Source: Rana temporaria (lineage: Eukaryota > Chordata > Amphibia > Anura > Ranidae). From it: a DNA stretch of 64,000 nt. Below the pieces are notes generated by a model. That model did not search any database, was not told the origin of the DNA, and saw only the letters and a program-made list of their open reading frames with translations. Shown one piece after another: positions 33,073-44,207 of the stretch. Within the stretch, counting starts at the first letter, position 1; every line of letters begins with the position of its first letter. The position numbers were made by a program, and so were the translations under genes. The stretch is taken from NCBI RefSeq assembly GCF_905171775.1, contig NC_053497.1, positions 101,549,157 through 101,613,156 of the forward strand, given 5' to 3'.

Positions 33073-34176
33073 CAGGGCTGCTGTTAGAAATCATAGGGCC
33101 CCGTACAGCCTACCCAATGGGGCCCCCCGACCCGGCCCACCTCGAAAAAATGCAGCCTTGTCCTCAAATGATATTTATTTTTCTCTTGCCTGTTATAAAT
33201 GTGTCCATTTACATCAGGCTGTTTGATCTGTCATGTTTAGGTCTGGAAAAATAGAAAAAGGATGCAATCCCTTTCCCATTTTTTTTTCTGGAGCTGAGCA
33301 GACCAGTGGCAGCCGCTCCATACAGGGCGCAGGGCTGGTCTGTTTGCCGCCCCTGGAACAGACCTGGAATTAGGTGGATATAAACATTTACATCCAGACT
33401 CCTGTAGACCTACATGAAGGTTTGTACAACAAAAATTGACCAATGGATCCAAGTGGTTGGGGGCCTTAAAAAACACAGCTTAGACATTTACTGCCCCCAA
33501 ACACAAATGTAACCAAGCATCTTATGCTTAACATTATCATCATCATTATTATTGATGAGAGCATAGCAGGTGCTGTTATGGCTCTGTCATTGTCACATTG
33601 CTGTTGAATGCTGACTGTTATGGCTGTACTGTGTTTTGATCTTTAACACAAAGTGCAGCCTTAAAGTTAACAAAATCAGCACCCAACAGCATGTGACACA
33701 GACACTGTGACAGAGCCATAGAGCACCTGCTGTTCTCTGATCATCATCATAGGCAAGCACAGTGGGGAGTCAGGGAGGGGAGTTTACCTTCCTTCCTTAG
33801 AAGTAAGTGTTGCTGTGCACAGTGTTAGCTGCCACTTGCCTGAGGCTGTGCCCTGCAATTGGATTAAGCCTGCTCCTGCCCTTTCAGCCTTCCCACCTTA
33901 CATCAATCTCTACCTCCGTCCACAGATCTTACTGAGGGAGAAGTTTACAGGAGCAGTGTAGAGAAGAATCACTCCGCCAGAGAAACCATAGGCAGTGGGT
34001 GGCTGCTGCCGAATCTATAATATGGGCAGCGCATCGGCTTGTCTGCCTGCACCCGAAAAAGGACAAAAAGTCCCTCCCCTGCTGTTATCTCCTGGGCCCC
34101 TATGTTGACCTGATGGGGCCTGCTGGACAGGGCCCGCTACAACAGGGCTGGTTGTACTGCCCTATCAGCGGCCCTG
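33073..34176. mobile_element. hAT element with exact 8-bp duplication
   Basis: CAGGGCTGCTGTTAGAAATC at the left and TATCAGCGGCCCTG at the right. GCCAGAGA occurs at 33065-33072 and 34177-34184. Interior non-coding; it includes an inverted pair GGTGCTGTTATGGCTCTGTC / GACAGAGCCATAGAGCACC around 33570-33730. Confidence 0.85.
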
Positions 34177-34757
34177 GCCAGAGAGCTTCTAATTTCAGCT
34201 CGTTCAATTATAAGAGAAGTATGGGAATTTTTTTTTTTTTAATCATACTTTCCTAGGTGATCGCAGCATCTGTCCCCCCACTGACTCTAAGACAGAGAAC
34301 TAAATGCTCAAACACTGCCACTTGCCCGGTTCTCAGGGCTCCCTGAGCAGAGAGCTGGTGACTGTCAGTCACCACTGTCTGCTCTGACCCCCCCCCCCAT
34401 GCTCACTGAATTGCTGGGCTGTGGAGGGGGCAGGAGCGGCTGGCTCAGGCTCTTGGCGACTCAACATGTGGGCGAATCCCATCCATTAGGCCGCAATCTT
34501 TCCCGAGCTTGGACCGGCTCTGTGACATCAGCCAACAGTGGGCTTCAGAAAAAAGAAGCCCTAAGGCTGACGCTGCGCTAAGATAATTGATAACTAGGTG
34601 AAAAAAATTGATGATGATTAAACATGAGAAGCAGCCAGCACTTATAAGTTCAGTACAAAAAATGTACACATAATAGAATTACAAAGGGAGTGCAGCGCTA
34701 AGACCAATTAACAAACTTGTGTAAAAATGAAGTGATTGTTGAAATCCTTAAAAACTT
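34177..34757. other. Intron 1 sequence, no gene seen
   Basis: Contains a T run near 34230 and a C run near 34390; nothing else recognised. Confidence 0.45.
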
Positions 34758-35438
34758 GGGGCCAGATTCACGTAGGTGAGCGGCGGCGTAACGTATCGTA
34801 GATACGTTACACCGCCGCAAGTTTTCATCGCAAGTGCCTGATTCACAGAGCACTTGCGATGAAAACTACACCGGCAGCCTCCAGCGCAAGGCGGGCCAAT
34901 TCAAATGGGCGTGTGCCATTTAAATTAGGCGAGCTCCCCCGCCGGACCTACTGCGCATGCTCAGTTGCGCAATTCCCGTCGTGCTTTGACGTCATTTTTG
35001 CGAACGGCGACGCGCATAGCATAATTCCGTATTCCCGGACGGCTTACGCAAACGACGTTCATTTTTAAATTTCGACGTGGGAACGACGGCCATACTTTAG
35101 ACAGCAATACGTTTGCTGACTAAAGTTAGGACACCCAAAACGACGACTAACTTTGCGACGGGAAACTAGACTAGCGGCGATGTAGCGAACGCGAAAATCC
35201 GTCGTGGATCGCCGTAACTCCTGATTTGCATACCCGACGCTGGAAAACGATGCACACTCCCTCCAGCTGCGGCCGCGGTACTGCATCCTAAGATCCGACA
35301 GTGTAAAACAATTACACCTGTCGGATCTTATGGATATCTATGCGTAACTGATTCTATGAATCAGTCGCATAGATAGAAACAGAGGTACGACGGCGTATCA
35401 GGAGATACGCCGTCGTATCCCTTTTGTGAATCTGGCCC
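34758..35438. mobile_element. CpG-rich MITE with 'GGGCCAGATTCACG' ends
   Basis: GGGCCAGATTCACGTAGG and TTGTGAATCTGGCCC are inverted ends. Nested palindromes include GGCGTAACGTATCGTAGATA and TCCGACAGTGTAAAACAATT. End wording resembles 29690-30387 but the interior differs, so it is a sister family. Confidence 0.75.
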
Positions 35439-36735
35439 TTAGAACCAAAAAAGTAAAAAACATTTATAAAAAAAACAAAAAAAGTGTTAGAAAACTAAAA
35501 CAGAGTCCCATTCAGATTCTGATTAGCCTGCTGTCTGCTGAAAACAGGTCACAGGGGTGCAGAACAGACTGCACTCCTGTGATCCATGGGAGAAGTGCAG
35601 GCGGTCGGGAAGCGATTAACATCGTTATTTCATGAGATTGATCAGAATTATAAACCTTTTTCCATTGCAAAACATTTCACATCTCAGCAGCGCCATGTTC
35701 AGCTGTTTAACTGGAGTTCATACCGGTATTTACCATTTTAATAATATTCAATTTAAGGGATGAGGTGCCGTATCTTTATTTGGACTTTCGACCACTAATT
35801 ACCCATTTTAATAATATACTGTATATGTAATATGTAAGTATATACATACAACATATACTGTATATGTAAGTATTTATACAATGATATAATTCAACTTTTA
35901 CTTATTATTTAAGGTAAAGTACATTTTTTTTTTTATCAATGCAAAATGATAGGCTTTCGTTAGGGACTGTGAAATATGGAAATGAATGTGCTTTATAGAT
36001 TAGAAAAAAAATAGTCACCTATGGTGGGAGGAGTCTTAGGGTTGCAAGGTCCACTAACCTGGTCCAAAGAGGTCATTCAAACCTTCAACTGAACGCACAT
36101 ACTATCGCAGTATTCAGCCTCTGCGCTGCCATTATAGGAGTAATGAGCCCAGGCAGATTGAGCAGTCATGACAAATGATACGATCAGGCCATCAGAAACA
36201 CGTTGGATTATTGCTTCAACTATTCAAGATGTACGGATTCCAGAGCACTGCTGCGAGGCAGCTTCGTCACACAGAGAAGCAAGCCGAGCTGTTAAATTAG
36301 GATTTATTGAGATTTGCAAAGAGGGAAAAATAGATATTTATAGTATGAGAGAGACTGATAAAATGATTCATTTTTGATTTACAAAGGACAAGCAAATATT
36401 AACCCCTCACTTCTTTGTGCATATCTGTAGAAGACTGAAAAATCTGTAAGGTTACAATAGCTTTTTTTATTCAGTACTATAATACAGCAATATAAGACCA
36501 TCAGAGGTATTCTTTTTCCCCTCCTAAGGCTACTGCGTTTGTCAAAGATTTCTGTTCACAGCTGCTAACATCTGCCCAGTCTGAACCTGTAGAGGGTGCT
36601 CTTTACCAACAATCTGCTCTTCCAAATATATATAAATATCAGTACTCTGCTCCTTCCATATACTATTCAGATACTGATACAAGGAAATGTAAAAAATCAT
36701 TTGCTGCTTTGAAGAATACTTGCTGCAAATGACTG
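35439..36735. other. Intron 1 sequence, no gene seen
   Basis: Short TATACTGTATATGTAA repeats near 35820-35880; otherwise nothing recognised. Confidence 0.5.
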
Positions 36736-37006
36736 AGGCCCCGTGCACACGACCGAGAAACTCGACGGGCAAAACACATAGTTTTGCTCGTCGAGTTCCT
36801 TGTTCGGCTGTCAGAAAACTCGTCGAGCCAAATGTTCCCATTGCCCAACGAGGAAATAGAGAACATGCTCTCTTTTTGGCTCGACGAGTTTCCCGACGGG
36901 TTTCTCGGCGAAAAGTGTACACACGACCGGTTTTCTCGGCAGAATACGTCTCCCATCGAGTTTCTTGCTGAATTCTGCCGAGAAAACCGGTCATGTGTAC
37001 GGGGCC
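36736..37006. mobile_element. Ranid-style MITE with 'AGGCCCCGTGCACACGACCG' ends
   Basis: Left AGGCCCCGTGCACACGACCG and right CCGGTCATGTGTACGGGGCCT are inverted. Interior words CTCGACGAGT and TTTCTCGGC recur in both strands, so overlapping frames on both strands are palindrome shadows. Confidence 0.75.
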
Positions 37007-37103
37007 TGAGATTCATACATCACCAACAAGATAGAATGAATGATTCAATATGCCAAATAGATTAAAGCACAAGAAAAAACAACTGCCTTTACTGGTTAAA
37101 GCT

Positions 37104-37465
37104 TTAAAGTGGTTGTAAAGCCTCAATGTTTTTCACCTTAATGCATTCTAAAACCTTCTGTGCTGCAGCTCCCCCCCAGACCCCCTTTTTTTCCTACCTG
37201 AGCCTGATCTGATCCAGCGATATGCAGGATCTCAGTGACTCCAGCCGCTGTCTCTCTCCTCATTGGACAGATTGATAGCAGCGGGAGCCAATCAAATCCA
37301 GTGACACAGGAGTGGGGCCAAGTGTCAATGGACGCAACCAGCGGGATTCGGGAGCGAGCCCACACGGGTGCCCCCGGGGAAAGCAGCATGCTGTGGGGGC
37401 ACCCAATAAAAGGGGGGAGGCTGAAGTTCTGGTGGAGCACCCCAGAAGAAGAGGATCAGGGCTGC
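37104..37465. mobile_element. T2/Kolobok-like MITE, right end missing
   Basis: Left end TTAAAGTGGTTGTAAAGCC is clear. The interior resembles other copies (GATAGCAGCGGGAGCCAA also occurs in the element at 20553-20817). The right end is lost where LINE sequence begins. Confidence 0.55.
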
Positions 37466-37980
37466 TATGGCTATGTGCCCAGTGTGTTTATCATAAGTCC
37501 TGCATAAATACTCAATTGAGGTGGAAGTGGTCAGGTCGCACGTGCAATTTAAGGCTGCCAAATAATGTGCCACTTCAGAGTATCTAAACACTTCTGATGC
37601 TGGAAGCTGGTACTGTTCCATCACAAATTGTTTGGACAGTATACCCCTGTGGTCACATAGGTCTGCAATGCATAGGAAACCCTTATCAATCCACCAGGCG
37701 AATGTATGGGGGTTGAGACCCTGGGTTGCCCAATAATGGGGCCAAAGTGTGAGGGTATTTGAAAACATGTTTCTTTGCCAGCCAGTCCCATAGGTTGAGA
37801 TTGAATGATAACGTTGGGCAAAGAATAGTTTGCTTTCTGCCACATCAATTGGCTAATCAGCTTAGTGGGAAGGATAGATGACTCCAGTTTCATCCACAGC
37901 AGCTGGGCATTTAGGGATTTGAATATTTTCATATGGGTGCTAATGAGGGGGACCATAGAGCTTGTCCCACCTTAACATAT
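37466..37980 (-). pseudogene. Tx1/L1-type LINE ORF2 fragment (inverted segment)
   Basis: The minus-strand frame has the C-terminal signature of frog Tx1/L1-type ORF2 proteins: YWATQGLNPHTFAWWID, a spacer, then EQYQLPASEVFRYSEVAHYL (family pattern 'EY-LP-S--FRYLQ--H-L'). Upstream codons are broken. It adjoins a plus-strand 3' tail (37981-38333), which is the arrangement left by twin priming. Confidence 0.7.
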
Positions 37981-38333
37981 GTTTGAGTGCGAAGCACCGT
38001 GCCTTGAGGCACTCGGAATAATACCTGACATTATTGCTCCCACTACCCTGAAACTAATATTTGGTTTACAGTTTACTGTAATCCTCTTTCACAGTTATGT
38101 CTTTATCTTTTGTAATAGGGTGATCACACTTATTGAACTTTACACCCTTGGTAAGCTGTTGCTCTGATTGGTAGGAGCTTGTCAGGTTTGAATCTTTTGA
38201 TTTGTATGTATCTTGACTATGATAATCTGGCCCCTGATCATATTTGAGGATGCATCCATCTTTTGTTATTTGCTTGATAATGTTGGTATCATTGCATTTT
38301 GTTAAATCTCTTGAATAAAAATCGATTGAAAGA
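37981..38333 (+). repeat. LINE 3' end segment with AATAAAAATCGATTGAAAGA tail
   Basis: The plus-strand segment ends in AATAAAAATCGATTGAAAGA, a tail style typical of amphibian L1/Tx1 LINEs. Together with the inverted ORF2 segment beside it, it forms a single 5'-inverted LINE insertion. Confidence 0.55.
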
Positions 38334-39134
38334 GAAATCTTAGAAAATATTTTCTATATTTTCTGAAAGAGTAGTTGATGCTTGGAACAGATTGTGCTTG
38401 CTTAGTACATACTGTAACAATATTTAAAATGTATTTTATTATAAGCAGGCCTTGAGTATTGAAGGCCTATCTTCCCTAATGATAATCACAACATTGTCAC
38501 AGCACAAGAAAAAAATGACTGGAGCCACCTCTAATCTAGCATATACAGTCTTAATCAACATGCCCTGTTTTTTGACTGAACTGGTCAAGTCTTGACTGGA
38601 AACTTCAGACTTTTCATTTGAACTTCTAAGAAATTATGCTGTTATGAAAACCTTCAGGATTACTGTAGTTTACTTTGCAGCTTACCATGGCTTTTCTGTG
38701 CTTAACAGTTCTGAAAATATGTGGGTACCAGACAAGAATATTTTGCATTTAACTGAATGCTTCATTATAGAGGCATTTTTAAAGCACACAGTATTACGTA
38801 AATGTAATGCTGAATAATTTATGCTTGTAAAGCTTGGTTGTAATTTTTAGCCATTCATTAATGTGTCTAACTTATGTAGATAGCAAACACTCAGAAACAT
38901 AAAATTATTCAGCAGTGTACATGATGGGTCCAGGGTCCATAGATCAGTGAATAAGAAGTGGCAGGTGATGAAATTACATGGTAAATGTGAGTCTCTGGAG
39001 TCAGTGAACAGCCACTAAATGGCCGTAAGTTTCTGACACCTAAAATGTGAACAGTCTGGTAGCCAGCATCATTCAACCTACTTCCTCTGAGCCCATATTG
39101 CCTTAGACCTGCCCCAGCCTGTGACAGGACTGTG
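38334..39134. other. Intron 1 sequence, no gene seen
   Basis: AT-rich; nothing recognised. Confidence 0.5.
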
Positions 39135-39555
39135 AGGCCGCGTACACACGATCAGTCTATACGATGAGAATGGTCCGACGGACCGTTTTCATTGGTTCAC
39201 CGCTGAAGCAGACTGATGGTCTGATGTGCGTACACACCATCGTTTCCAAAACCAATCAGGTCAGAACACGGTGACGTAAAACACACAACGTGCTGAAAAA
39301 AACTAAATTCAATGCTTCCAAGCATGCGTCGACTTGATTCTGAGCATGCGCGGGTTTTGAACCGATGCTTTTGCGTACTAACCATCGGTTTTGACCTATC
39401 GGTCAGGCGTCCATCAGTCCGATTTTAAAGCAAGTTCTCTGTTTTGGAACCGAAGGACAACAGACCGATGGGGCGTTTACACGGTCGGTTTGGACCAATG
39501 AAACTGAACTTCAGTCCGTTTTCATCGGTTTGGACTGACCGTGTGTACGAGGCCT
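39135..39555. mobile_element. Ranid-style MITE with 'AGGCCGCGTACACACGATC' ends
   Basis: AGGCCGCGTACACACGATCAG at the left and GACCGTGTGTACGAGGCCT at the right. The interior has repeated CCGATGGTT/AACCATCGG and GGTCCGACGGACCG palindromes. A truncated relative is at 50955-51115. Confidence 0.75.
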
Positions 39556-42160
39556 GAAAGGAGAAGCAACACAATGATGAGATCTGTCATGCTGGTTTCT
39601 CCTTTTCTTTGCATGCTCTAGCTCTGCAATACAGGGACTGCAAAAGTCTCATAATAGGTCAAATTCAGGTACCTACACTGCTTGCTTTTAAAAAATGCAA
39701 TTAATTATGGAATAATTATTACAGAGCATCAATAATTTATGTTTTTTTTACCCGCATAAAAATTCAAAATCAGGTTTAAGCAATGAATTTGTTAAACAAA
39801 ATAATTTCCAGATTAGTCAAAGATACAACGCATGAGAACCTAATATAAATAATGTGATAGTCTACTTTTTGAATATCATAGTGGTCATTTTTCTTGTTTA
39901 TGGCAATGTTTCCTGTTCTCGATCGATTTTTCGATCAAGACGGGTATTTTTTGGGATTTTTTGTTTTGGTATGAGTATATATATATATTACAGTTTTGGT
40001 ATATAGGCCATCACTTTGTTGTGTACCTATAGGTATCATAATGCATGTTCCCCTTCCGAAAGGATTGTCCATAAATTGCAACCCAAAAATACATATTTTT
40101 GGGTCAACTCGCCTTAACACCCTTCTTTGCCATAATAAATGACTCCATCTATTCATGTGGCCTATAGCTCATTACCAGTTAAGTAATTCACTCATTAATG
40201 TAATGTCTGAATGTATATGCTATTACCATACCCCTTTGGGGTTATTTACTCTGTACTTTGTATCTTTTATGTTTTTGATGTCCTGGGTGCACACTGATGC
40301 TCCCCTCCTCATTCCTCCCCCACCTCTCCATGTGGGGCGGGTGCCGCCACTTTCACAGGCTTCCCGACACGGCGGGGAGACGTGTTATTATTCACGATTC
40401 TCCCCATTGCTATGCTCCCATTAGGGTGTGCCATTCCACCTGTGGCCACCCGGGGGAACATTACCGTGTCGGCGGCATTCCTTGATCACCTCCAGAATTG
40501 CCATGATGCCGCATGCATGCATGGCCTCGGCCCTGCGTGCGTTTTTGCGTCAGGACATCACGCGATTGCGATGGAGGTGACGGCAGTGGCCGAAGCATCA
40601 GCTTACAGGAACGCCGAGGGAGTAAAGAGTTAACCAGCACGGGGCTGTGGTTGATGAGGGGGAGGGAAAAGACGACACCTGGCACTAATTGGCTTAGACC
40701 CTATTTAATGTGCCTTATTTTCCTGGGTTTGGTAATGATCCCAGAAGAGCTCCCTCCACACACTGACAGGATGTGAGCCCATGTGAGTACCTGATCCAGC
40801 ATACTATATATATTCATATTATTTTTGCACACTATACTACACTTTGTAGTTATTTAGCAATATCATTACTGCCTTAAAATGCATACATCTACACTTATTT
40901 ACAACTACCAGCACTGGGACATACTATCACACTGACCTTCACCATTCACACACACTTTCTTTTACTTCCTACATTTTTTACTTTCTGCTCATGTCACCTG
41001 ATTCGCTAGATTTTTCTTGTTTTTTCAACTTTCACTACACATATTGCCGCTTTTTTTATTTTAATTTTTTATCTTTTTTTTTTTTTTTCTTTTCTTTGCA
41101 CATCATTGCACACACTAGTATTTCCAAACCCATACACAGTGCACTAACATGCACTCTGTACCTATACACCCTACACACACACTTACACATTACTTTTGCA
41201 CCACACATTTTTCTGTCATTTTTTCAATCACTTCATCCACCAGCAGCATGTTCACTCTGCATTCACTTGTATATTATACCTACCATGTCAATGGTTCTGG
41301 TATATTTAATAATAATAACATGATATTCTGATATGAGTATCAACAATACCTTCATACTCTATCATATTCTTTTATACATATTTATGCCAAGATCTTGTTA
41401 GTACACAATGACTTTATACTCTTATTACAAATACATATTGAATCATTATGGGTGTCGTCTGTTTTTTCTAGCCCCCCTCCCCCCCTTCTCGCAGGTTCAC
41501 ACCCGAGACTCCCTGCAAGCCTGTGTTTTGGTTGACTCCCGCCTGGAGTGATGGGGGACGTCCTTCATGGGGATACTGGGATCCTTTGTCTGCACCACGG
41601 CCATCATCTCTGGTTACATGTCACCTTCTATATGCTTCGAGCGGTAAATATATCCTCACTATCTGTACTATGGGTGCCAGCATTTTACTTGAATGTTAGT
41701 ATCCTAACATACTTTTTTTGACATCTTTCCAGAATACAAATCCCCCTGAAGAAGACCAAATTGTGGTCGAAACGCGTCGGGGTATTCTTATGGAAGCTAC
41801 TTCATCAATGGCACTATATATTATTCCATTGTATCATTTAACATTTAATTGTTGTTGAGAAAGGTCTCCAACTGTCTGTAACCTGAATGTATTTTATATT
41901 ACAACTATCTGCATTTTCATTACTCGTGATACAGAAACCTAGTAAAACATTTTTTTATATATTTCCATGTCTTTGAATTTAATATACCTTACACAATATG
42001 TCGCTTAAAAGCCCCCGGGGGGAATTTCTCAATTTTTGTCTCTACAACATTTTGGGGCGTGCGGCCCTTGGACTCTCAATATATGCGTTTTTCCTTGTCT
42101 CAAAAGATACAAGAACAAAGATAGCCATACACTTTAGATGTGCTTTGTCTAATGGGGATG
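39556..42160 (+). other. Unclassified region with CpG-rich block, pyrimidine tracts and a hammerhead-like motif
   Basis: No protein match. 40280-40680 is CpG- and GC-rich, followed by CT-rich and CACT-rich sequence (40880-41260) and then the hammerhead-like motif at 41732-41787. The order suggests the leader or terminal region of a retroelement, perhaps Penelope-like (these carry hammerhead ribozymes in their terminal repeats). No reverse transcriptase or GIY-YIG frame is present to prove it. Confidence 0.4.
41732..41787 (+). ncRNA. Hammerhead-ribozyme-like motif
   Basis: Core boxes in order: CTGAAGA (41746-41752, the CUGANGA box); stem II GACCA/TGGTC with loop AATTG (41754-41768); GAAA (41769-41772); a minimal stem III and cleavage triplet ACGCGTC (ending GTC at 41778). 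Stem I pairs CCCC (41742-41745) with GGGG (41779-41782) and is extended by GAATA (41732-41736) with TATTC (41783-41787) across a bulge, as in type I hammerheads with tertiary contacts. One flaw: an extra A (41753) sits between the CUGANGA box and stem II, so activity is uncertain. Confidence 0.5.
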
Positions 42161-42703
42161 TTAACCACTTCAGCCCCGAACCATATTGCTGGTCAATGAC
42201 CGGGCCACTTTTTGCGATTCGGCTCTGCGTCGCTTTAACTGACAATTGCGCGGTTGTGCGACGTGGCTCCCAAACAAAATTGGTGCCCTTTTTTTCCCAC
42301 AAATAGAGCTTTCTTTTGGTGGTATTTGATCATCTATGCGGTTTCTATTTATATAAACAAAAATAGAGTGACAATTTTGAAAAAAAATTAATATTTTTTA
42401 ATTTTGGTGTAATAAATATCCCCAAAAATATATAAAAAAAACTATTTTTTTCCTTTTTCCGTTTAGGCCGATACGTATTCTTCTACATATTTTTCATAAA
42501 AAAATCACAATAAGCGTTTATTGATTGGTTTGCGGAAAAAGTTATAGCGTCTACAAAATAGGGCATCATTTTATGGCATTTTTATTAATATTTTTTACTT
42601 TTATTATTAATACGCGCCCCTATTGGCTGAATCGCGAGATGACGTATAGCTACATGATCTCGCGCCGAACCTGCCGCCATATAACTGGTCAGCTAGTGGT
42701 TAA
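42161..42703. mobile_element. 'TTAA-CCACTT' family element
   Basis: TTAACCACTTCAGCCCCGAA at the left and GCTAGTGGTTAA at the right. The interior has the family block GCGTCGCTTTAACTGACAAT then CCCACAAATAGAGCTTTC. Non-coding. Confidence 0.8.
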
Positions 42704-42788
42704 AATAATAGAAAATAGGTTTCTAGAAAATTGTAACCAATGCCTACTAGTATTGCAGGCTTGTAGGGTCATGCATAGTCACCTATAG

Positions 42789-43474
42789 CAAGGGTCCCCA
42801 AATCCCCCTGGGCCGCAGCCCGGAGCCAGTCCATGACCTGTTGGAGGCCAGGCCATGGGGCGGGAAATTGGTAAGACACACTGCAGATCAAAAACGTTCT
42901 AGTTTCTTCCTCTCCACAAGAGCCTGTCTTCCCCAAAATGGCAGCGGAGACCAAATAACCAGTGCCGACCTCAGACCTCTAGCGGCAGCTCTGGCAACAG
43001 CAGCAGCATGGAGGCCTCATAATGGACCATGCAGGAGACACCCTGCAGTCAGGCCACTCCACACCATCCACTCAGTGTGGTTAAAAATGAAGGGCTATTA
43101 TATTCAATTTCCATACAGCAGGGGGTAAGCCGTGTCAATAAGTGGTGGCTGCTCTCCTTCTTCTGATGCCCCAGGACACAACAAACACATGGATGCAGGA
43201 GGCTGGTGATCTGAGGTGCTCTTTGCAGTAATCCACTTACTGATAGCGTTTCCATTAAAGTCTCTGTGCAGTCAAACCTCTCTGCTAAAGATCTGTAAAT
43301 ACAGATCATTACCAAAGAGGTTTGACTGCACAGAAATTCCCATGAAAACCCTATCAGTGAATGGCAACAATATCACCCAGCCCCAATCGCTACCAACCAA
43401 AACAACCCCCCGGTCCCTGAAAAAATTGGCCGTGCGATACTGGTCCCTGGCACCAAAAAGATTGGGGACCGCTG
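42789..43474. mobile_element. hAT element with 8-bp duplication (7/8)
   Basis: CAAGGGTCCCCAAATCC at the left, AAGATTGGGGACCGCTG at the right. Flanks ACCTATAG and ATCTATAG. An internal palindrome of CTCTGTGCAGTCAAACCTCT and its complement lies around 43260-43335. Confidence 0.75.
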
Positions 43475-43766
43475 ATCTATAGAACTGAATATGAAGAAGC
43501 TATATTTTTTCCTAATGCCCATCTATCATATATGATATATTAAGGGCCATTTTTTAGACTTTGGTCAGTCCACTATTTCTGGCTGAACCTGACCTTTGTT
43601 TTATGTAAGATGCCATGAATAACGAAGGCATGTACTACTGATTGATTGATTGAGATGCAATTAGAAAAATATGTGCTGTCATGATTGTGGGGATGAGACA
43701 CTGCCACAATACAGAATCAAGTACAAAAGTATTCCTGGAATCAAGTACAAGGCTAATGGCTCTACA

Positions 43767-44207
43767 TTAAAGTGGCTGTAAACCCCTCACATATACCCAG
43801 TGAAGTAACTGGCCTCAGGTGATACACAGAAATTAAACAAATCCTCTTACATATGTTGTTCCTGTTTATCTACAGCTGTCTTTCCTTTACATCCATTCAA
43901 AGTGTAGAATTTACACAGGATCTCTCCTGGAGCTCTGAAAAGCAGGGGCAGAGAGCTGAAGATACATTGGTGAGGAGAGCTCTGAGAGATGATTGGAGGG
44001 AAGGGACACGCCCCCCTTTACACAGCACACAGGGCTGAGGCTTTGAATCTTATGGTGTCAGGAAAACTTGTCAGGAGTGACTCATGCTTATAGCAGAGGA
44101 AGGGGGCAGCGGACAGAAATGACACTTGCTCTGGATTGAGACAAGTACACACTTTAGAGTGATATGCTTTGTTCATATTTTATGTCTGAGAATTAGAACA
44201 ACTTTAA
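43767..44207. mobile_element. T2/Kolobok-like MITE
   Basis: TTAAAGTGGCTGTAAACCCC at the left, AGAACAACTTTAA at the right, TTAA at both boundaries. Internally close to the copy at 1233-1731 (shared ACTGGC and CAGGTGATACA words). Confidence 0.7.

Noticed and set aside
36542..37065. Several overlapping Arg/Glu-rich frames on both strands
   Set aside because: They come from CTCGACGAG-type palindromes in a MITE.
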